Positions 27,501 to 36,432 of a stretch of DNA of 64,000 bases are shown here, in pieces. This DNA comes from Mucilaginibacter terrenus (GTDB taxonomy: Bacteria; Bacteroidota; Bacteroidia; Sphingobacteriales; Sphingobacteriaceae). The position numbers and the translations under genes are program-made. Under the pieces are notes generated by a model. The model was not told the DNA's origin. It did no database searches and worked only from the letters and a program-made list of their open reading frames with translations. The stretch's first letter is position 1, and each line of letters opens with the position of its first letter. The stretch spans positions 1,736,001-1,800,000 of the forward strand of contig NZ_QWDE01000001.1 of the NCBI RefSeq assembly GCF_003432065.1, given 5' to 3'.

Positions 27501-30429
27501 GGTACTGATCAAAAACATAATCTTTTACAGGTATAATGATCCGGACTTTATCAGGGTGTACCCGGGTAACTCCACCAACTTCGCTGACATTGCAACAGGA
27601 GTTTACAGGATCTTTTATCTTTTAAAAAATGACAGCTACGACATTAAAGAATGCATAGAAATCAGGAAGGGAGGCCGTAACTACTACAGCTTCGCAGTAC
27701 TGCCCGTTCACGCCAAAGATTCGGTAAGTATTAAGATAGCAGCCATCATTAATAAACGCAACAGCATCATTTACCGCAATGATGATCACGGCATAGAGAA
27801 CGACGCTTTACGCTTGAAGGAAGCCTTTAACGAGCAATATTATAATACGAAAGAGTTCACAAGTGGAATACACGGCAAGGTAACCGCTGCTGATGATAAG
27901 CTACCTGTAGTGGGCGCAACCGTTAAGATAAAAGGTACCAATGTAGCTACCACGTGCGATGTTAATGGCATGTTTCACCTTACAGGGCCTTCATCCGGTA
28001 AATTGGTGGTGAGCTTTTTGGGATACCACACGCAGGAGGTTACTTTCGCCTCAGGCGTAAAGCTGAATATTGTGCTGACCGCATCAAGCAATCAATTGAA
28101 TGAGGTTGTGGTAGTTGGTTACGGTTCTGTGCGTAAAAAAGATCTTGCCGGATCTGTTACTACCATTAATAGCATGGAAATGGCATTACAAGGCAAGGTA
28201 GCAGGTATACAGGTGGTGATGGATTCTACAGGAGCACCTGGCTCGGGATTTCGTTTGTTATTAAGGGGCAACGCATCTGTCGGCACAAAGAAACCTTTAT
28301 ACATTATTGATGGCGAAATTGCAGAGGATCTTAAAGGCATCGCTCCCTCTGATATTGCCGAGATAAACGTATTGAAAGATGCCGCTGCTACTGCCATTTA
28401 CGGTGCCCGTGCGGCTAACGGTGTTATTGTTATTACCCGTAAACAAAAGTCGGGCATCAACGGTGAGCCGCTTAAAGCAGCCGGACAGAACAGCGAAGAG
28501 CAGCTGCCGCCGGCGGTCCGTAAAAACTTTAGCGACTACGCCTACTGGCAACCAAAACTTACTACCGACGAAAATGGTAAGGCAAGCTTTACAACGGTGT
28601 TTCCGGATGATATCACCAATTGGAAAACCTTTGTTGTAGGTATAAATGATAAAAAGCAAACCGGCTTCCTGCAAAAAGAGATAAAGTCTTTCAAACCGCT
28701 TAGCGCCAATTTTATCGCTCCGCAGTTTGCTGTGGAAGGCGACGAAATGAACCTGATAGGCAAGGTAATGAACTATAATTCTGCAGCTGCACAGGTAAGC
28801 CGGACTTTTAATTACAACGGGAAAATGTTAAAGCAGGATGTATTTAGCGTTAAAAACGCTAAGATAGACACGCTGAACATTACTGCCACTGCTACCGACA
28901 GCCTGGAATTTGAGTACAGCATCAAACGCGACAATGGCTATACTGACGGCGAGCGGCGCAAGGTACCGGTATTTAGACAGGGTGTAACTGAAACCAAAGG
29001 CACGTTTGAGGCACTTAATGCAGATACAACCGTTACACTTAAATTTGACCCGACCTTAGGACCGGTGACTTTTAGAGCAGAGGCTTCTGCCCTTCCGGCA
29101 CTGGCAGAGGAGGCCCGTAAACTGCGCGAGTACAAGTACCTGTGCAACGAACAACTGGCATCTAAGCTGAAAGGCCTTCTCGCAGAAAAACGCATCAGAA
29201 CGTTCCTGGGAGAACCTTTTAAATACGAGCGCAACGTTGCCGATGTGATTAAAAAACTGTTGGAGAACCGCAGGACTACCGGTGCCTGGGGCTGGTGGAA
29301 GGACAGCAACGAAGAACTTTGGATAAGCCTGCACGCACTGGAGGCATTAACAGAGGCAAAGAACATGGGCTATAGCTTTGTTATGGACACCCAGAAATTA
29401 ACCGATTACCTGGTTTATCAGCTGGAAAGCTACCACGGCCAGGATAAACTCACCTGCCTGCAACTCCTGTATAACTTAAAGGCCAAAGTAGATTATGTGA
29501 AATACCTCGGCAGTATTGCTAAAGAAAATAAGCTGGCGCGAGAGGTTTCCACTTATGACAAGTTGAAACTAATGCTCCTAAGGCAACAGACCGGTTTAAA
29601 GGTGAATACCGACAGCCTGCTGAGAACAAGCCGATCCACCCTGTTTGGTAATCTGTACTGGGGCGAAGAAAATTACCGCTTTTTCGACAATTCAATACAG
29701 ATTAGTGCTATAATTTACCAGATTATAAAAGCTGAAGGTAAGCACCAAAACGTGCTTGCGAAGATACGCGGCTACTTTCTGGAACAACGAAAGGGCGGTG
29801 ATTGGCGAAACACCTACGAAGCTTCCACTATACTGGAAACTATATTACCCGATCTATTAAAGGTAGATAGGCAGATAAAACCAGCGGTAATAACGCTCAA
29901 GGGTTCTTCAGCGGAAACCGTAACCAGGTTCCCATATACAGCTACGTTGCCGGCAGCGCCGCTCACAGTTAGCAAAACAGGCAGCTTACCTGTATATATT
30001 ACCGGTTACCAGCAGTTTTGGGACAGCAAGCCTGAGAAAGTAAGTAAAGACTTCAGGGTAGATACCCACTTTGAACGTAATCAAAATACGCTAACCAGGC
30101 TAAAAGGCGGCGAGAGCGTACAACTTAAAGCAGAGGTTACTATTAGAGCTGATGCAGAGTACGTAATGATAGAAATCCCGATCCCTGCCGGTTGTTCATA
30201 CGAAAAGAAAGACCAGCAATGGAGCAATAACGAGGCGCACCGTGAGTACTTTAAAGACAGGGTGAGTATCTTCTGCAGAAAACTAATACAAGGCACTTAC
30301 ACCTTTACAGTAGATCTGATGCCTCGTTACAGTGGCAGGTATACATTAAACCCTGCCAAGGCAGAGCAAATGTACTTCCCCGTGTTTTACGGCAGGGAAG
30401 GGATCAAGAAACTGGTTATTGGGGATTAA
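24589..30429 (+). CDS. Alpha-2-macroglobulin family protein with inserted CarboxypepD_reg and TonB-plug module
   Basis: A 1946-residue secreted protein. The signal peptide ends near AFAQ (residue 25), with no lipobox Cys, unlike many bacterial macroglobulins. Residues ~205-320 form an MG2-type domain (IFNKPMYKPGDTVKFKAF). Residues ~1093-1160 are a CarboxypepD_reg sandwich (HGKVTAADDKLPVVGATV), followed at ~1165-1290 by a SusC-type TonB plug (GSVTTIN, LRGNASVG, PLYIIDG, AATAIYGARAANGVIVIT) with no barrel after it. The macroglobulin A2M domain begins near 1315 (YWQPKLTTDENGKASFTTV), and a thioester motif CNEQ has its Cys at 1519 in a helical TED-like region. A family role in trapping proteases is known; the purpose of the plug insert is not. 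Confidence 0.87.
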   Translation: MSTILRPAFVTVIILLGSITAAFAQRPLTNSRQSSYYTYIYSLSPAEVEKFYTSPGKPLNQALLRNAADSFLTDKGNLPRLPNGNYLKVFALQNQLKYSLLENHSAFLQLFLTPYEYRFTLTNKQGAYINGAAVTINGNQVAHDEASNTWHFKRTGKRATLRVDYAGVTNFFNLEKEEYYSSNYSSFKYRLLRFWNKIKAPFTKHRRSSYNQRGGFMIFNKPMYKPGDTVKFKAFILQQNGKPVTQKKLLVKLNDDGNTKLLGKVDSYRAGGFEYSFVLTDSLDLDLDDTYKIDLVDPAKTRRAKANEDDDNERDGPAAVLMSGNFKYQEYELKSIHFAMRTDKEDHYPGDPLVAYFKASDENDLPVADGRVVLTLLTSSASNYKVNHVFVPDTLWQHKFNLDPVGETKLTIPDSIFPKATVSYQLEAKFMNSNNEGQEQQKEATFYYEKYRVKTEVVNDSLKISHLVNGKSVSSSAMVSALNVEGDTLSKVKLMLPGFALINPNAAEYNIATDSTDTDVELKDFTGDITLSSERTADSVFVNVANPRKLHFFYSVFENGKLTGDGQADQLNYKTAVSSRVRVTFIVNYIWGGKMKSAQENSIYQERLLTINVRQPVSVYPGQKVKTDIVVTDAQGKPVPNTDVTAWAITRKFNSGMPYVPYLGKNYPGAKRKPTYRLQDAETNGTTQLDWLRWKNALGLDSIEYFRFTHPNKIYRIEEPGVDTITQIAPFITGKAGLAPVHALYIDHLPVYFSQAQQLQPYSFKVEAGYHHLKLRTAEEEIEIDSVLVRKSKKLILSVNADAYPVTKKKDTLDTYEAALINKYMVTIANNFDGKRSMIVQHDRLFFLNPYNAAPRSILVGPLSNSYTLFDQQDKKQLFVAEPSYTYLFEPGLIKQKSIPTEFAFSRYLRVAAGTANYRDYVLTNAAADDLWQDYLDKRSNTQQLFENSHVPYNERGKLELQRVVGKNEHPVLIKNIIFYRYNDPDFIRVYPGNSTNFADIATGVYRIFYLLKNDSYDIKECIEIRKGGRNYYSFAVLPVHAKDSVSIKIAAIINKRNSIIYRNDDHGIENDALRLKEAFNEQYYNTKEFTSGIHGKVTAADDKLPVVGATVKIKGTNVATTCDVNGMFHLTGPSSGKLVVSFLGYHTQEVTFASGVKLNIVLTASSNQLNEVVVVGYGSVRKKDLAGSVTTINSMEMALQGKVAGIQVVMDSTGAPGSGFRLLLRGNASVGTKKPLYIIDGEIAEDLKGIAPSDIAEINVLKDAAATAIYGARAANGVIVITRKQKSGINGEPLKAAGQNSEEQLPPAVRKNFSDYAYWQPKLTTDENGKASFTTVFPDDITNWKTFVVGINDKKQTGFLQKEIKSFKPLSANFIAPQFAVEGDEMNLIGKVMNYNSAAAQVSRTFNYNGKMLKQDVFSVKNAKIDTLNITATATDSLEFEYSIKRDNGYTDGERRKVPVFRQGVTETKGTFEALNADTTVTLKFDPTLGPVTFRAEASALPALAEEARKLREYKYLCNEQLASKLKGLLAEKRIRTFLGEPFKYERNVADVIKKLLENRRTTGAWGWWKDSNEELWISLHALEALTEAKNMGYSFVMDTQKLTDYLVYQLESYHGQDKLTCLQLLYNLKAKVDYVKYLGSIAKENKLAREVSTYDKLKLMLLRQQTGLKVNTDSLLRTSRSTLFGNLYWGEENYRFFDNSIQISAIIYQIIKAEGKHQNVLAKIRGYFLEQRKGGDWRNTYEASTILETILPDLLKVDRQIKPAVITLKGSSAETVTRFPYTATLPAAPLTVSKTGSLPVYITGYQQFWDSKPEKVSKDFRVDTHFERNQNTLTRLKGGESVQLKAEVTIRADAEYVMIEIPIPAGCSYEKKDQQWSNNEAHREYFKDRVSIFCRKLIQGTYTFTVDLMPRYSGRYTLNPAKAEQMYFPVFYGREGIKKLVIGD

Positions 30430-30439
30430 TGGTATAAAT

Positions 30440-30565
30440 CGATGATTGCCAGCGGCGGCTGGTAATCATCGATGCTCGTTGCCTACCTGTCAGTCGATGA
30501 TTGCTGCGTATCTCGCAATGACGCGTGGTAAAGAATCATTGCGAGCGATGGCGTGGCAATCATCA
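30440..30565. repeat. Pair of inverted repeats related to the CGTCATTGCG family (copy 3)
   Basis: First unit: 14-bp arms at 30440-30453 and 30458-30471 (cgatgattgccagc, one mismatch). Second unit: imperfect arms at 30496-30522 and 30536-30564, with inner ends ctcgcaatgac and tcattgcgag. A further fragment caattgcttcgc lies near 30593. The cluster fills most of the 192-bp space between the macroglobulin gene and amn, which converge here. Confidence 0.7.
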
Positions 30566-30621
30566 CATGCTTGCGGGCACTTGTTTGCCGACAATTGCTT
30601 CGCATCGGCAATGAACTATGG

Positions 30622-31479
30622 TTAAAACTTTAAGTGCTTAACCGTTAACCCGCCGTTAATAAGTTGTTTGAGCGATTCGATACCTACGCGCAGGTGTGTT
30701 TCTACATATTGCTCGGTAACATTAGAGTCGCTTTCGGCAGTTTTAACGCCTTCAGGTATCATCGGTTGGTCAGAAACCAGCAGCAATGCACCGGTTGGTA
30801 TCTTGTTGGCAAAGCCGGTTGTAAAGATGGTCGCAGTTTCCATGTCTATCGCCATTGCACGAAGATCTTTAAGGTATTTCTTAAAGTCTTTATCATGTTC
30901 CCAAACACGGCGGTTAGTGGTGTAGCAGGTACCTGTCCAGTAATCGCGTGAATGCTCGCGTATAGTAGTAGATATAGCCTTCTGAAGCGCGAAAGAAGGC
31001 AGTGCAGGCACTTCTGCAGGCAGGTAATCGTTTGATGTGCCCTCTCCTCTTATTGCCGCTATGGGCAGGATAAGGTCACCTACGTTGTTCTTCTTTTTTA
31101 AGCCCCCGCATTTGCCGAGAAATATTACGGCTTCGGGGTGTATAGCGGTAAGCAGGTCCATTACTGTAGCAGCTACAGAGCTGCCCATACCAAAGTTTAT
31201 TATAGTTATACCGTTGGCGGTAACGCTTTGCATCGGCTTGTCCAGCCCCATAATTGGTGCGTTGTCATGCCATTGCGAAAACAGCTGCAGGTATTTAGAA
31301 AAGTTTGTGAGGATAATATATTTTCCAAAAGCATTTAGCGGCCGGCCGGTGTAGCGGGGCAGCCAGTTGGCTACTATGGCATCTTTGGTTTTTAAGCCAG
31401 ATTTTACAGGGGATTGTACTTCTTTAACTTTCTTGGCGTCTGTTGTTTCCTCTTTTTTTACATCTAATTCTTCGTTCAT
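30622..31479 (-). CDS. amn: AMP nucleosidase
   Basis: A 285-residue cytoplasmic enzyme that splits AMP into adenine and ribose 5-phosphate. It is the short Bacteroidota form, a PNP/UDP fold without the long N-terminal regulatory domain of the E. coli enzyme. Visible elements: phosphate/ribose segment NFGMGSSVAATVMDL, GKCGGLKKKNNVGDLILP, the catalytic-type AIDMETATIF, and LLVSDQPM with the purine-site Asp. The N-terminus is Lys/Glu-rich. It is the last gene of the tig-clpP-clpX run. Confidence 0.9.
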   Translation of the reverse strand: MNEELDVKKEETTDAKKVKEVQSPVKSGLKTKDAIVANWLPRYTGRPLNAFGKYIILTNFSKYLQLFSQWHDNAPIMGLDKPMQSVTANGITIINFGMGSSVAATVMDLLTAIHPEAVIFLGKCGGLKKKNNVGDLILPIAAIRGEGTSNDYLPAEVPALPSFALQKAISTTIREHSRDYWTGTCYTTNRRVWEHDKDFKKYLKDLRAMAIDMETATIFTTGFANKIPTGALLLVSDQPMIPEGVKTAESDSNVTEQYVETHLRVGIESLKQLINGGLTVKHLKF

Positions 31480-31550
31480 CTTTTTTCTCCTGTTTTTATC
31501 CTATCGGCGAATTCCTTTAGGGGCGTTCAGTAACGTTTTTATACAGCAAA

Positions 31551-31573
31551 CCCCGGTGATATTATCACCAGGG
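31551..31573 (-). terminator. Possible hairpin terminator or attenuator between clpX and amn
   Basis: Core stem ggtgat (31555-31560) and atcacc (31564-31569), extended by C/G pairs to a 9-10 bp stem on the minus strand after clpX. The following sequence is only moderately T-rich. It sits downstream of amn's start side, in the 140-bp clpX-amn gap read on the minus strand as clpX end then amn end order is reversed; amn (31479) is the next gene downstream of clpX. Confidence 0.35.
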
Positions 31574-31619
31574 CCGCGTCGTATTATTACAAATATAGCT
31601 TTTTAGATCGAGATTTGTG

Positions 31620-32858
31620 TTAAGCCACCTTTAACTTTTTAAGGTCACTCTTCTCAAACTTCTCGCGTGCATAGTCAAGCGTAACATTCAGTTTCTTCAC
31701 ATCCTTTTGCGACGGGAACTCGAACATGGCATCTATCATTATAGCCTCGCAAATAGATCGCAGACCACGTGCACCTAATTTAAACTCCATTGCTTTGTCA
31801 ACTACAAAGTCCAGCACCTCAGCATCAAACTCAAGCTTTACGCCTTCGTAATCAAACAGTTTTTTGTACTGTTTAAGTAACGAGTTCTTCGGTTCGGTAA
31901 GGATGTTGTGCAACGCTTCCCTGTCAAGCGGATTAAGATACGTAAGTACTGGCAAGCGGCCAATAAGTTCAGGTATCAGCCCGAAAGATTTAAGGTCCTG
32001 CGGTGTAATGTACTTGTACAAGTTTTTTAAGTCAATTTCAGCGTCGTCGCGTTTAAATTTGTAACCCACCGTTTGGGTACGCAACCTGCTTGCTATCTTC
32101 TTATCAATACCATCAAAAGCGCCACCACAGATGAATAGAATATTGCTGGTGTTAACCGTTATCATTTTCTGATCCGGGTGCTTGCGGCCACCCTGAGGCG
32201 GTACGTTCACCATGGTACCTTCAAGTATCTTAAGTAAAGCCTGCTGCACGCCTTCGCCACTTACGTCACGGGTGATGGAAGCGTTGTCGCTTTTGCGGGC
32301 AATTTTATCCACCTCGTCAATGTAAACAATACCACGCTCGGCAAGATTAACATCGTAATCCGCACTCTGCAGCAAACGGGTCAGGATGCTTTCTACGTCC
32401 TCGCCTACATAGCCAGCTTCGGTTAGTACTGTCGCGTCGCAAATGCAAAAGGGTACGTTCAGTATCTTGGCAAGGGTTTTGGCCAGCAAAGTTTTACCGG
32501 TACCTGTCTCACCCACCATAATGATGTTTGATTTCTCTATCTCTACCTCATCCTTGTCTACACGCTGGTTAAGGCGCTTGTAGTGATTGTATACCGATAC
32601 AGCAAGTACTTTCTTGGCATCATCCTGCCCAATAATGTATTGGTCGAGATGCGTTTTTATCTCAGAAGGCTTCAATACCGCAGGTGAAGCCGGCGACGAC
32701 TTAACTTTTCGCACTTTAAGCTCTTCGGCAAGTATCTCATTAGCCTGGTTCACGCATTTATCACAAATGTGTGCATCAAGGCCTGCTATCAGCATCAGGG
32801 AGTCCTGTTTACCGGCCCCACAAAATGAGCACCTGATCTCCTTGCTGTTTTTGTTCAT
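31620..32858 (-). CDS. clpX: ATP-dependent Clp protease ATP-binding subunit ClpX
   Basis: AAA+ unfoldase that feeds substrates to ClpP. The N-terminal C4 zinc-binding domain is CSFC (10-13) and CDKC (32-35). Walker A is GETGTGKT (116-123), Walker B VYIDEVDK (178-185), and the sensor-2 region is [10 protein letters not shown]. The loop that docks into ClpP reads VGY (264-266) rather than the IGF of E. coli ClpX. 412 residues, normal length. It follows clpP by 90 bp. Confidence 0.96.
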   Translation of the reverse strand: MNKNSKEIRCSFCGAGKQDSLMLIAGLDAHICDKCVNQANEILAEELKVRKVKSSPASPAVLKPSEIKTHLDQYIIGQDDAKKVLAVSVYNHYKRLNQRVDKDEVEIEKSNIIMVGETGTGKTLLAKTLAKILNVPFCICDATVLTEAGYVGEDVESILTRLLQSADYDVNLAERGIVYIDEVDKIARKSDNASITRDVSGEGVQQALLKILEGTMVNVPPQGGRKHPDQKMITVNTSNILFICGGAFDGIDKKIASRLRTQTVGYKFKRDDAEIDLKNLYKYITPQDLKSFGLIPELIGRLPVLTYLNPLDREALHNILTEPKNSLLKQYKKLFDYEGVKLEFDAEVLDFVVDKAMEFKLGARGLRSICEAIMIDAMFEFPSQKDVKKLNVTLDYAREKFEKSDLKKLKVA

Positions 32859-32906
32859 CTCTAAATTGGTTTATCAAAAATAACTAATCGTATCATTAGT
32901 AATAGT

Positions 32907-32941
32907 GGGTTCCGCTCCTTTGGTTACCAGGGGCGGAACCC
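32907..32941 (-). terminator. Hairpin between clpP and clpX (possible attenuator)
   Basis: Arms gggttccgc (32907-32915) and gcggaaccc (32933-32941) form a perfect 9-bp stem directly after the clpP stop. On the minus strand it is not followed by a strong T run, so it may only partly terminate, or protect the clpP message end. Confidence 0.4.
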
Positions 32942-32948
32942 ATTATTA

Positions 32949-33653
32949 TTATTTATTAGCACTGCTTCTCAGGATCTCATCTACCATACCAAATTCCTTG
33001 GCTTCTTCAGAGATCATCCAGTAATCTCGGTCTGATGCTTCCCAAACACGCTCGTACGTTTGGCCGCTGTGATCAGCAATGATCTGGTACAGCTCTTTTT
33101 TCAGCTTGGTGATCTCGTGATACGTGATCTCGATATCGCTTTGCTGGCCTTGCGCACCGCCTGATGGCTGGTGTATCATAACCCTTGAGTGTGGCAGCGC
33201 TGCACGTTTACCCTTTGCCCCTGCCACCAGCAATACCGCACCCATTGATGCTGCCATACCGGTACAGATAGTGGCTACGTCATTTGATATAAACTGCATG
33301 GTATCGTAAATACCTAAGCCAGCGTATACCGAACCACCCGGCGAATTAATATAGATCTGGATATCGCGTTTGGCATCTGCCGATTGTAAGAACAGCAATT
33401 GAGCCTGTATAATGTTTGCGATATTATCATAAATTGCATCTCCAAGGAAGATAATGCGGTCCATCATTAAACGCGAGAATACGTCCATCTGCGCGATGTT
33501 CATCGGGCGCTCTTCAATAATATACGGAGTCATGCCGGTTGGCAGTTTGGCCCTGTCAACCCCGGCAATAAATTTATCTACATATATACTGTTTAGGCGG
33601 TGATGCTTTACAGCATACTTACGGAATTCATTTTTATCGATGTTACTACTCAT
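32949..33653 (-). CDS. clpP: ATP-dependent Clp protease proteolytic subunit ClpP
   Basis: Serine protease that forms a tetradecameric chamber and degrades proteins unfolded by ClpX. The catalytic Ser136 is in TGMAASMGAV and His161 in MIHQPSGG, with the Asp near 208-210 in EASDRDYW. The 234-residue product has an N-terminal ~30-residue extension before the first conserved helix, likely a propeptide or an extended N-terminal region. It sits in the order tig, clpP, clpX. Confidence 0.96.
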   Translation of the reverse strand: MSSNIDKNEFRKYAVKHHRLNSIYVDKFIAGVDRAKLPTGMTPYIIEERPMNIAQMDVFSRLMMDRIIFLGDAIYDNIANIIQAQLLFLQSADAKRDIQIYINSPGGSVYAGLGIYDTMQFISNDVATICTGMAASMGAVLLVAGAKGKRAALPHSRVMIHQPSGGAQGQQSDIEITYHEITKLKKELYQIIADHSGQTYERVWEASDRDYWMISEEAKEFGMVDEILRSSANK

Positions 33654-33859
33654 GATATGTTGTATGATTTAAATAGTGCTTGTTAGGTAATTGCGATAAA
33701 TATAGTTTTTAGTTGAATACATTTTTAAGTATAAAGTTTGTAAAAAGTAAAAATACAATTGGCTTGTTCGCCATCCCTCCTTTATATACCAGTGTGTAAT
33801 GCCGGCAATATATCACCCGGTTAATTCAGGTTATTATTGCAAACCATGCGGCAAGGACC

Positions 33860-33898
33860 AAAAACACAAAAGCATCTGCTTGTGGCAAATGCTTTTGG
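33860..33898 (-). terminator. Terminator after tig
   Basis: Arms caaaagcat (33867-33875) and atgcttttg (33889-33897) form a perfect 9-bp stem, followed on the minus strand by a T-rich run (complement of 33860-33866). It lies 24 bp past the tig stop, so clpP-clpX probably also have their own promoter in the 206-bp gap between 33654 and 33860. Confidence 0.65.
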
Positions 33899-33921
33899 TA
33901 AAGGTTATATAGAAAAAGTGC

Positions 33922-35274
33922 TTAGTCTTCCAGCTTGTTAAAGTCGGTAAACAGGATTTCTTTCTGATCAAGTGTGATAACACTCTTAACGTGATCGAAA
34001 ACCTTAACTGCTTTTACTTCTTCAAATATCTTGTTAGCATTTTCTTTGTTCTGCAGGTACTGCACGGTGTACTGTGCCAACTGATCCTCAGGGATAGCCT
34101 GCTGGCTGTAAGCCCTGAACTGCTGATCTATACTTGCCTTAGCGTAAGCAAATACTTCATCGTACTTAATATCGATGTTGTTTTGTGTTACTATCTTGTT
34201 TGCAATCAGCGTCCATTTAAGGTTTTTAGCGAAATCTTCGTACCCGCCTTGTAACTCATCTTCAGAAAGCTTCTCGTTAGTAGCTTTTAACCAGCGTTTC
34301 AGGAACTCATCAGGCAGTTCAAACTGCACTTTGTTCAGCGCGTAGTTGTAGATGTCGTTCTGCAACTTGCGTTCGCTGTCCTGCTTCATCATGGTCTCCA
34401 GCTCCTCAGTGATTTTCTCACGGAAACCTTCTTCGGTAGTTACGGTACCTTCACCAAATAATTTATCAAAGAACTCCTGGTTCAAATCGCTTTCATCTAA
34501 ACGGTTAACGTTCTTAACCGTTAATTTGAAGTTTGATTTAAGGTCAGCAGCAGCATCCTCTTCAATTTTCAGTAAACCTGCAACTTTAGCTGCGTCATTA
34601 CCAAATGCTTTCTGGATGTCCAGTGTAACCTCGTCACCTTTTTTCAGACCGATCAGGGAAGCTTTAATGGCTTCGTCCTGTACCTGGTCTAAACGAACAG
34701 ATGATGTGTTGCTTATACCGTCCTCAAAAACACTACCATCCGGAGAAAGCTGCACTAATTCAGAATAAAGCACGTCACCATCTGCCGATACGTCAGGATT
34801 TGTCATTTTGCCATAAGCACGACGGATGCTTTTGATACGCGACTCCAGCGTTTCGTCATCAACTTTAATAACGTACTGGGTTATTTTATCTTTTGAATCA
34901 AAATCAACATTAAACTCTGGAGCTAAACCAACTTCGTAGCTAAACTCAAAATCGTCGTTAAAATCCCAGTTGTACTCTTTGTCTTCCTCACCGCGTTTAG
35001 GCAATGGCTGGCCAAGTACTTCAAGCTTTTCCTGCTCCAGGTAATTGTTCATCGAGTCGCTCAACAGGTGGTTTACTTCATCAACCAAAATGCTCTTGCC
35101 GTACATTCTTTTGATATGTGCAGGCGGAACCATACCCGGGCGGAAACCTGGGATCTTTGCTTTTTTAGCTTGTTCTTTAATAGCTTTCTCTACCCTTGGC
35201 GTATAATCTGCCGGGGCAAGGTTGATTTTTACAACCGCGTTCAGGTTGTCAATTTTTTCCTGTGATATATTCAT
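33922..35274 (-). CDS. tig: Trigger factor
   Basis: A 450-residue ribosome-associated chaperone. The N-terminal ribosome-binding domain shows the conserved PGFRPGMVPPAHIKRMYG segment; a divergent FKBP-like domain follows (~residues 130-230, with GDEVTLDIQKAFGND), then a long helical C-terminal chaperone domain. The PPIase domain is degenerate, as is common in this phylum. I chose the start at 35274 (MNISQEKIDNL); an upstream ATG at 35343 would add 23 unrelated residues that overlap the leader hairpin. It heads the tig-clpP-clpX cluster. Confidence 0.92.
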   Translation of the reverse strand: MNISQEKIDNLNAVVKINLAPADYTPRVEKAIKEQAKKAKIPGFRPGMVPPAHIKRMYGKSILVDEVNHLLSDSMNNYLEQEKLEVLGQPLPKRGEEDKEYNWDFNDDFEFSYEVGLAPEFNVDFDSKDKITQYVIKVDDETLESRIKSIRRAYGKMTNPDVSADGDVLYSELVQLSPDGSVFEDGISNTSSVRLDQVQDEAIKASLIGLKKGDEVTLDIQKAFGNDAAKVAGLLKIEEDAAADLKSNFKLTVKNVNRLDESDLNQEFFDKLFGEGTVTTEEGFREKITEELETMMKQDSERKLQNDIYNYALNKVQFELPDEFLKRWLKATNEKLSEDELQGGYEDFAKNLKWTLIANKIVTQNNIDIKYDEVFAYAKASIDQQFRAYSQQAIPEDQLAQYTVQYLQNKENANKIFEEVKAVKVFDHVKSVITLDQKEILFTDFNKLED

Positions 35275-35304
35275 CTTTTTTACCGGATATTTTAAAAATA
35301 AACT

Positions 35305-35332
35305 AAGCTGCCATGTGTTTGCATGGCAGCTT
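35305..35332 (-). terminator. Hairpin after the cytochrome c gene, in the tig leader
   Basis: A perfect 11-bp stem: aagctgccatg (35305-35315) with catggcagctt (35322-35332), then a T/A-rich tract on the minus strand. It can terminate the cytochrome c transcript. A TACTTTTG box (complement of 35341-35348) lies just upstream of it, so if that is the tig promoter the hairpin also forms the 5-prime leader of tig. Confidence 0.6.
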
Positions 35333-35358
35333 TGGGGCTGCAAAAGTACGAATATATT

Positions 35359-36351
35359 TTATTTATTTACAGCCGTAACCAACTGAAATTTCACTACTTT
35401 GTTATTTACCGGCTTAAGTGTTTTAAGGTAAGTGAAGATGGCTGCAAGGTCGGTTTCTTTCATGCCGCCGTAGCGCCACCAGGGCATGATGGTTTGAAAA
35501 TCGGTGTTATTCACCGCTGCAGGTTTTATCCCGCCGTTGCCATACTGTTTAAACCTGTTTATAAAAGCTTCTTTGCTCCAGCTGCCAATGCCGGTTAACT
35601 TATCCGGGGTGATGTTGGCGGAGCGCAGCAAACGCCCGTTGCCTAGTCCGTACTCATTACCGCCGGCATAATCCATCCCGGGGACAGGTTTGCCTTGTAC
35701 TGCTTTAGTATGGCAATCTGTACAAGCCGCCGCCTTTACCAGGTACTCGCCATATTTTAATGTATCACTTTCTGCAGGTATTGCAGACGGCTGTGCTTTC
35801 TGCGGCATGGTATTCACCAGCAGGTTAAGCGGAAAATCAAGCTTACGGTCCGGGAATTGGGTTTTGACAGGTTTAAGCATGCGTATGTAAGCTATTATGC
35901 TGTAAATATCTTCGGGATCCATTTTACCGAAGGAACCATACGGCATAATAGGGAATATAGCCGAACCATCCTTTTTAACGCCGGTAGTTATGGCGCGGTA
36001 AATTTCGCCATCCGTCCAATCCTTTAGATGGGCAGGCGTGATATTGGGTACATAAACCACGCCGGGAAAGCTTACGCGGCTGTCAAACCGTTCGCCGCCG
36101 GCACCTATAACAGTGGTATCTATCGGGCCGGCAAACACGTTCCATTTACGGCTGCTGTGGCAATCTATACAAACAGCCACATGGTTGGCCAGGTACTTGC
36201 CCCGTTGTATCCGTTGAGGTGTGTAAGCTATTTTGAGATTTTGTGGCTTGCCAACATTCGGCAGCGCGAGCGTTACGTAAGCTACTGCCGATACAATTAC
36301 CAGCAGTATGAGGACGACAAAGTACGCCGCCCATTTTTTGAACTTTTTCAT
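35359..36351 (-). CDS. Dihaem cytochrome c, membrane-anchored
   Basis: A 330-residue c-type cytochrome. An N-terminal helix (residues ~9-30) anchors or exports it. Two haem-attachment motifs are present, CIDCH (61-65) and CTDCH (near 210-215), each in a separate cytochrome c fold with a later candidate axial Met (in IMPYGSFG and IMPWWRYGGM). It resembles the cytochrome subunits of periplasmic dehydrogenases or electron-transfer chains. An ECF-type promoter lies just upstream (36389-36414). Confidence 0.88.
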   Translation of the reverse strand: MKKFKKWAAYFVVLILLVIVSAVAYVTLALPNVGKPQNLKIAYTPQRIQRGKYLANHVAVCIDCHSSRKWNVFAGPIDTTVIGAGGERFDSRVSFPGVVYVPNITPAHLKDWTDGEIYRAITTGVKKDGSAIFPIMPYGSFGKMDPEDIYSIIAYIRMLKPVKTQFPDRKLDFPLNLLVNTMPQKAQPSAIPAESDTLKYGEYLVKAAACTDCHTKAVQGKPVPGMDYAGGNEYGLGNGRLLRSANITPDKLTGIGSWSKEAFINRFKQYGNGGIKPAAVNNTDFQTIMPWWRYGGMKETDLAAIFTYLKTLKPVNNKVVKFQLVTAVNK

Positions 36352-36388
36352 GTTATGATATAAGTGTTAGGTGTTATTATTACACTAA

Positions 36389-36414
36389 GACGGCTTATAT
36401 CACCAGAACGTTAC
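36389..36414 (-). promoter_or_regulatory. ECF-sigma-type promoter upstream of cytochrome c
   Basis: On the minus strand: GTAAC (36410-36414), a 17-base spacer, CGTC (36389-36392), extended as TGTAACGTTC and CGTCTTAGTGTA. The -10-like box is 38 bp before the ATG. GTAAC-N16/17-CGTC is the classic ECF arrangement (for example B. subtilis SigX). The same pattern precedes two GIN-domain genes in this window. Confidence 0.55.
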
Positions 36415-36432
36415 AATCTCCGCAAAAATCCT

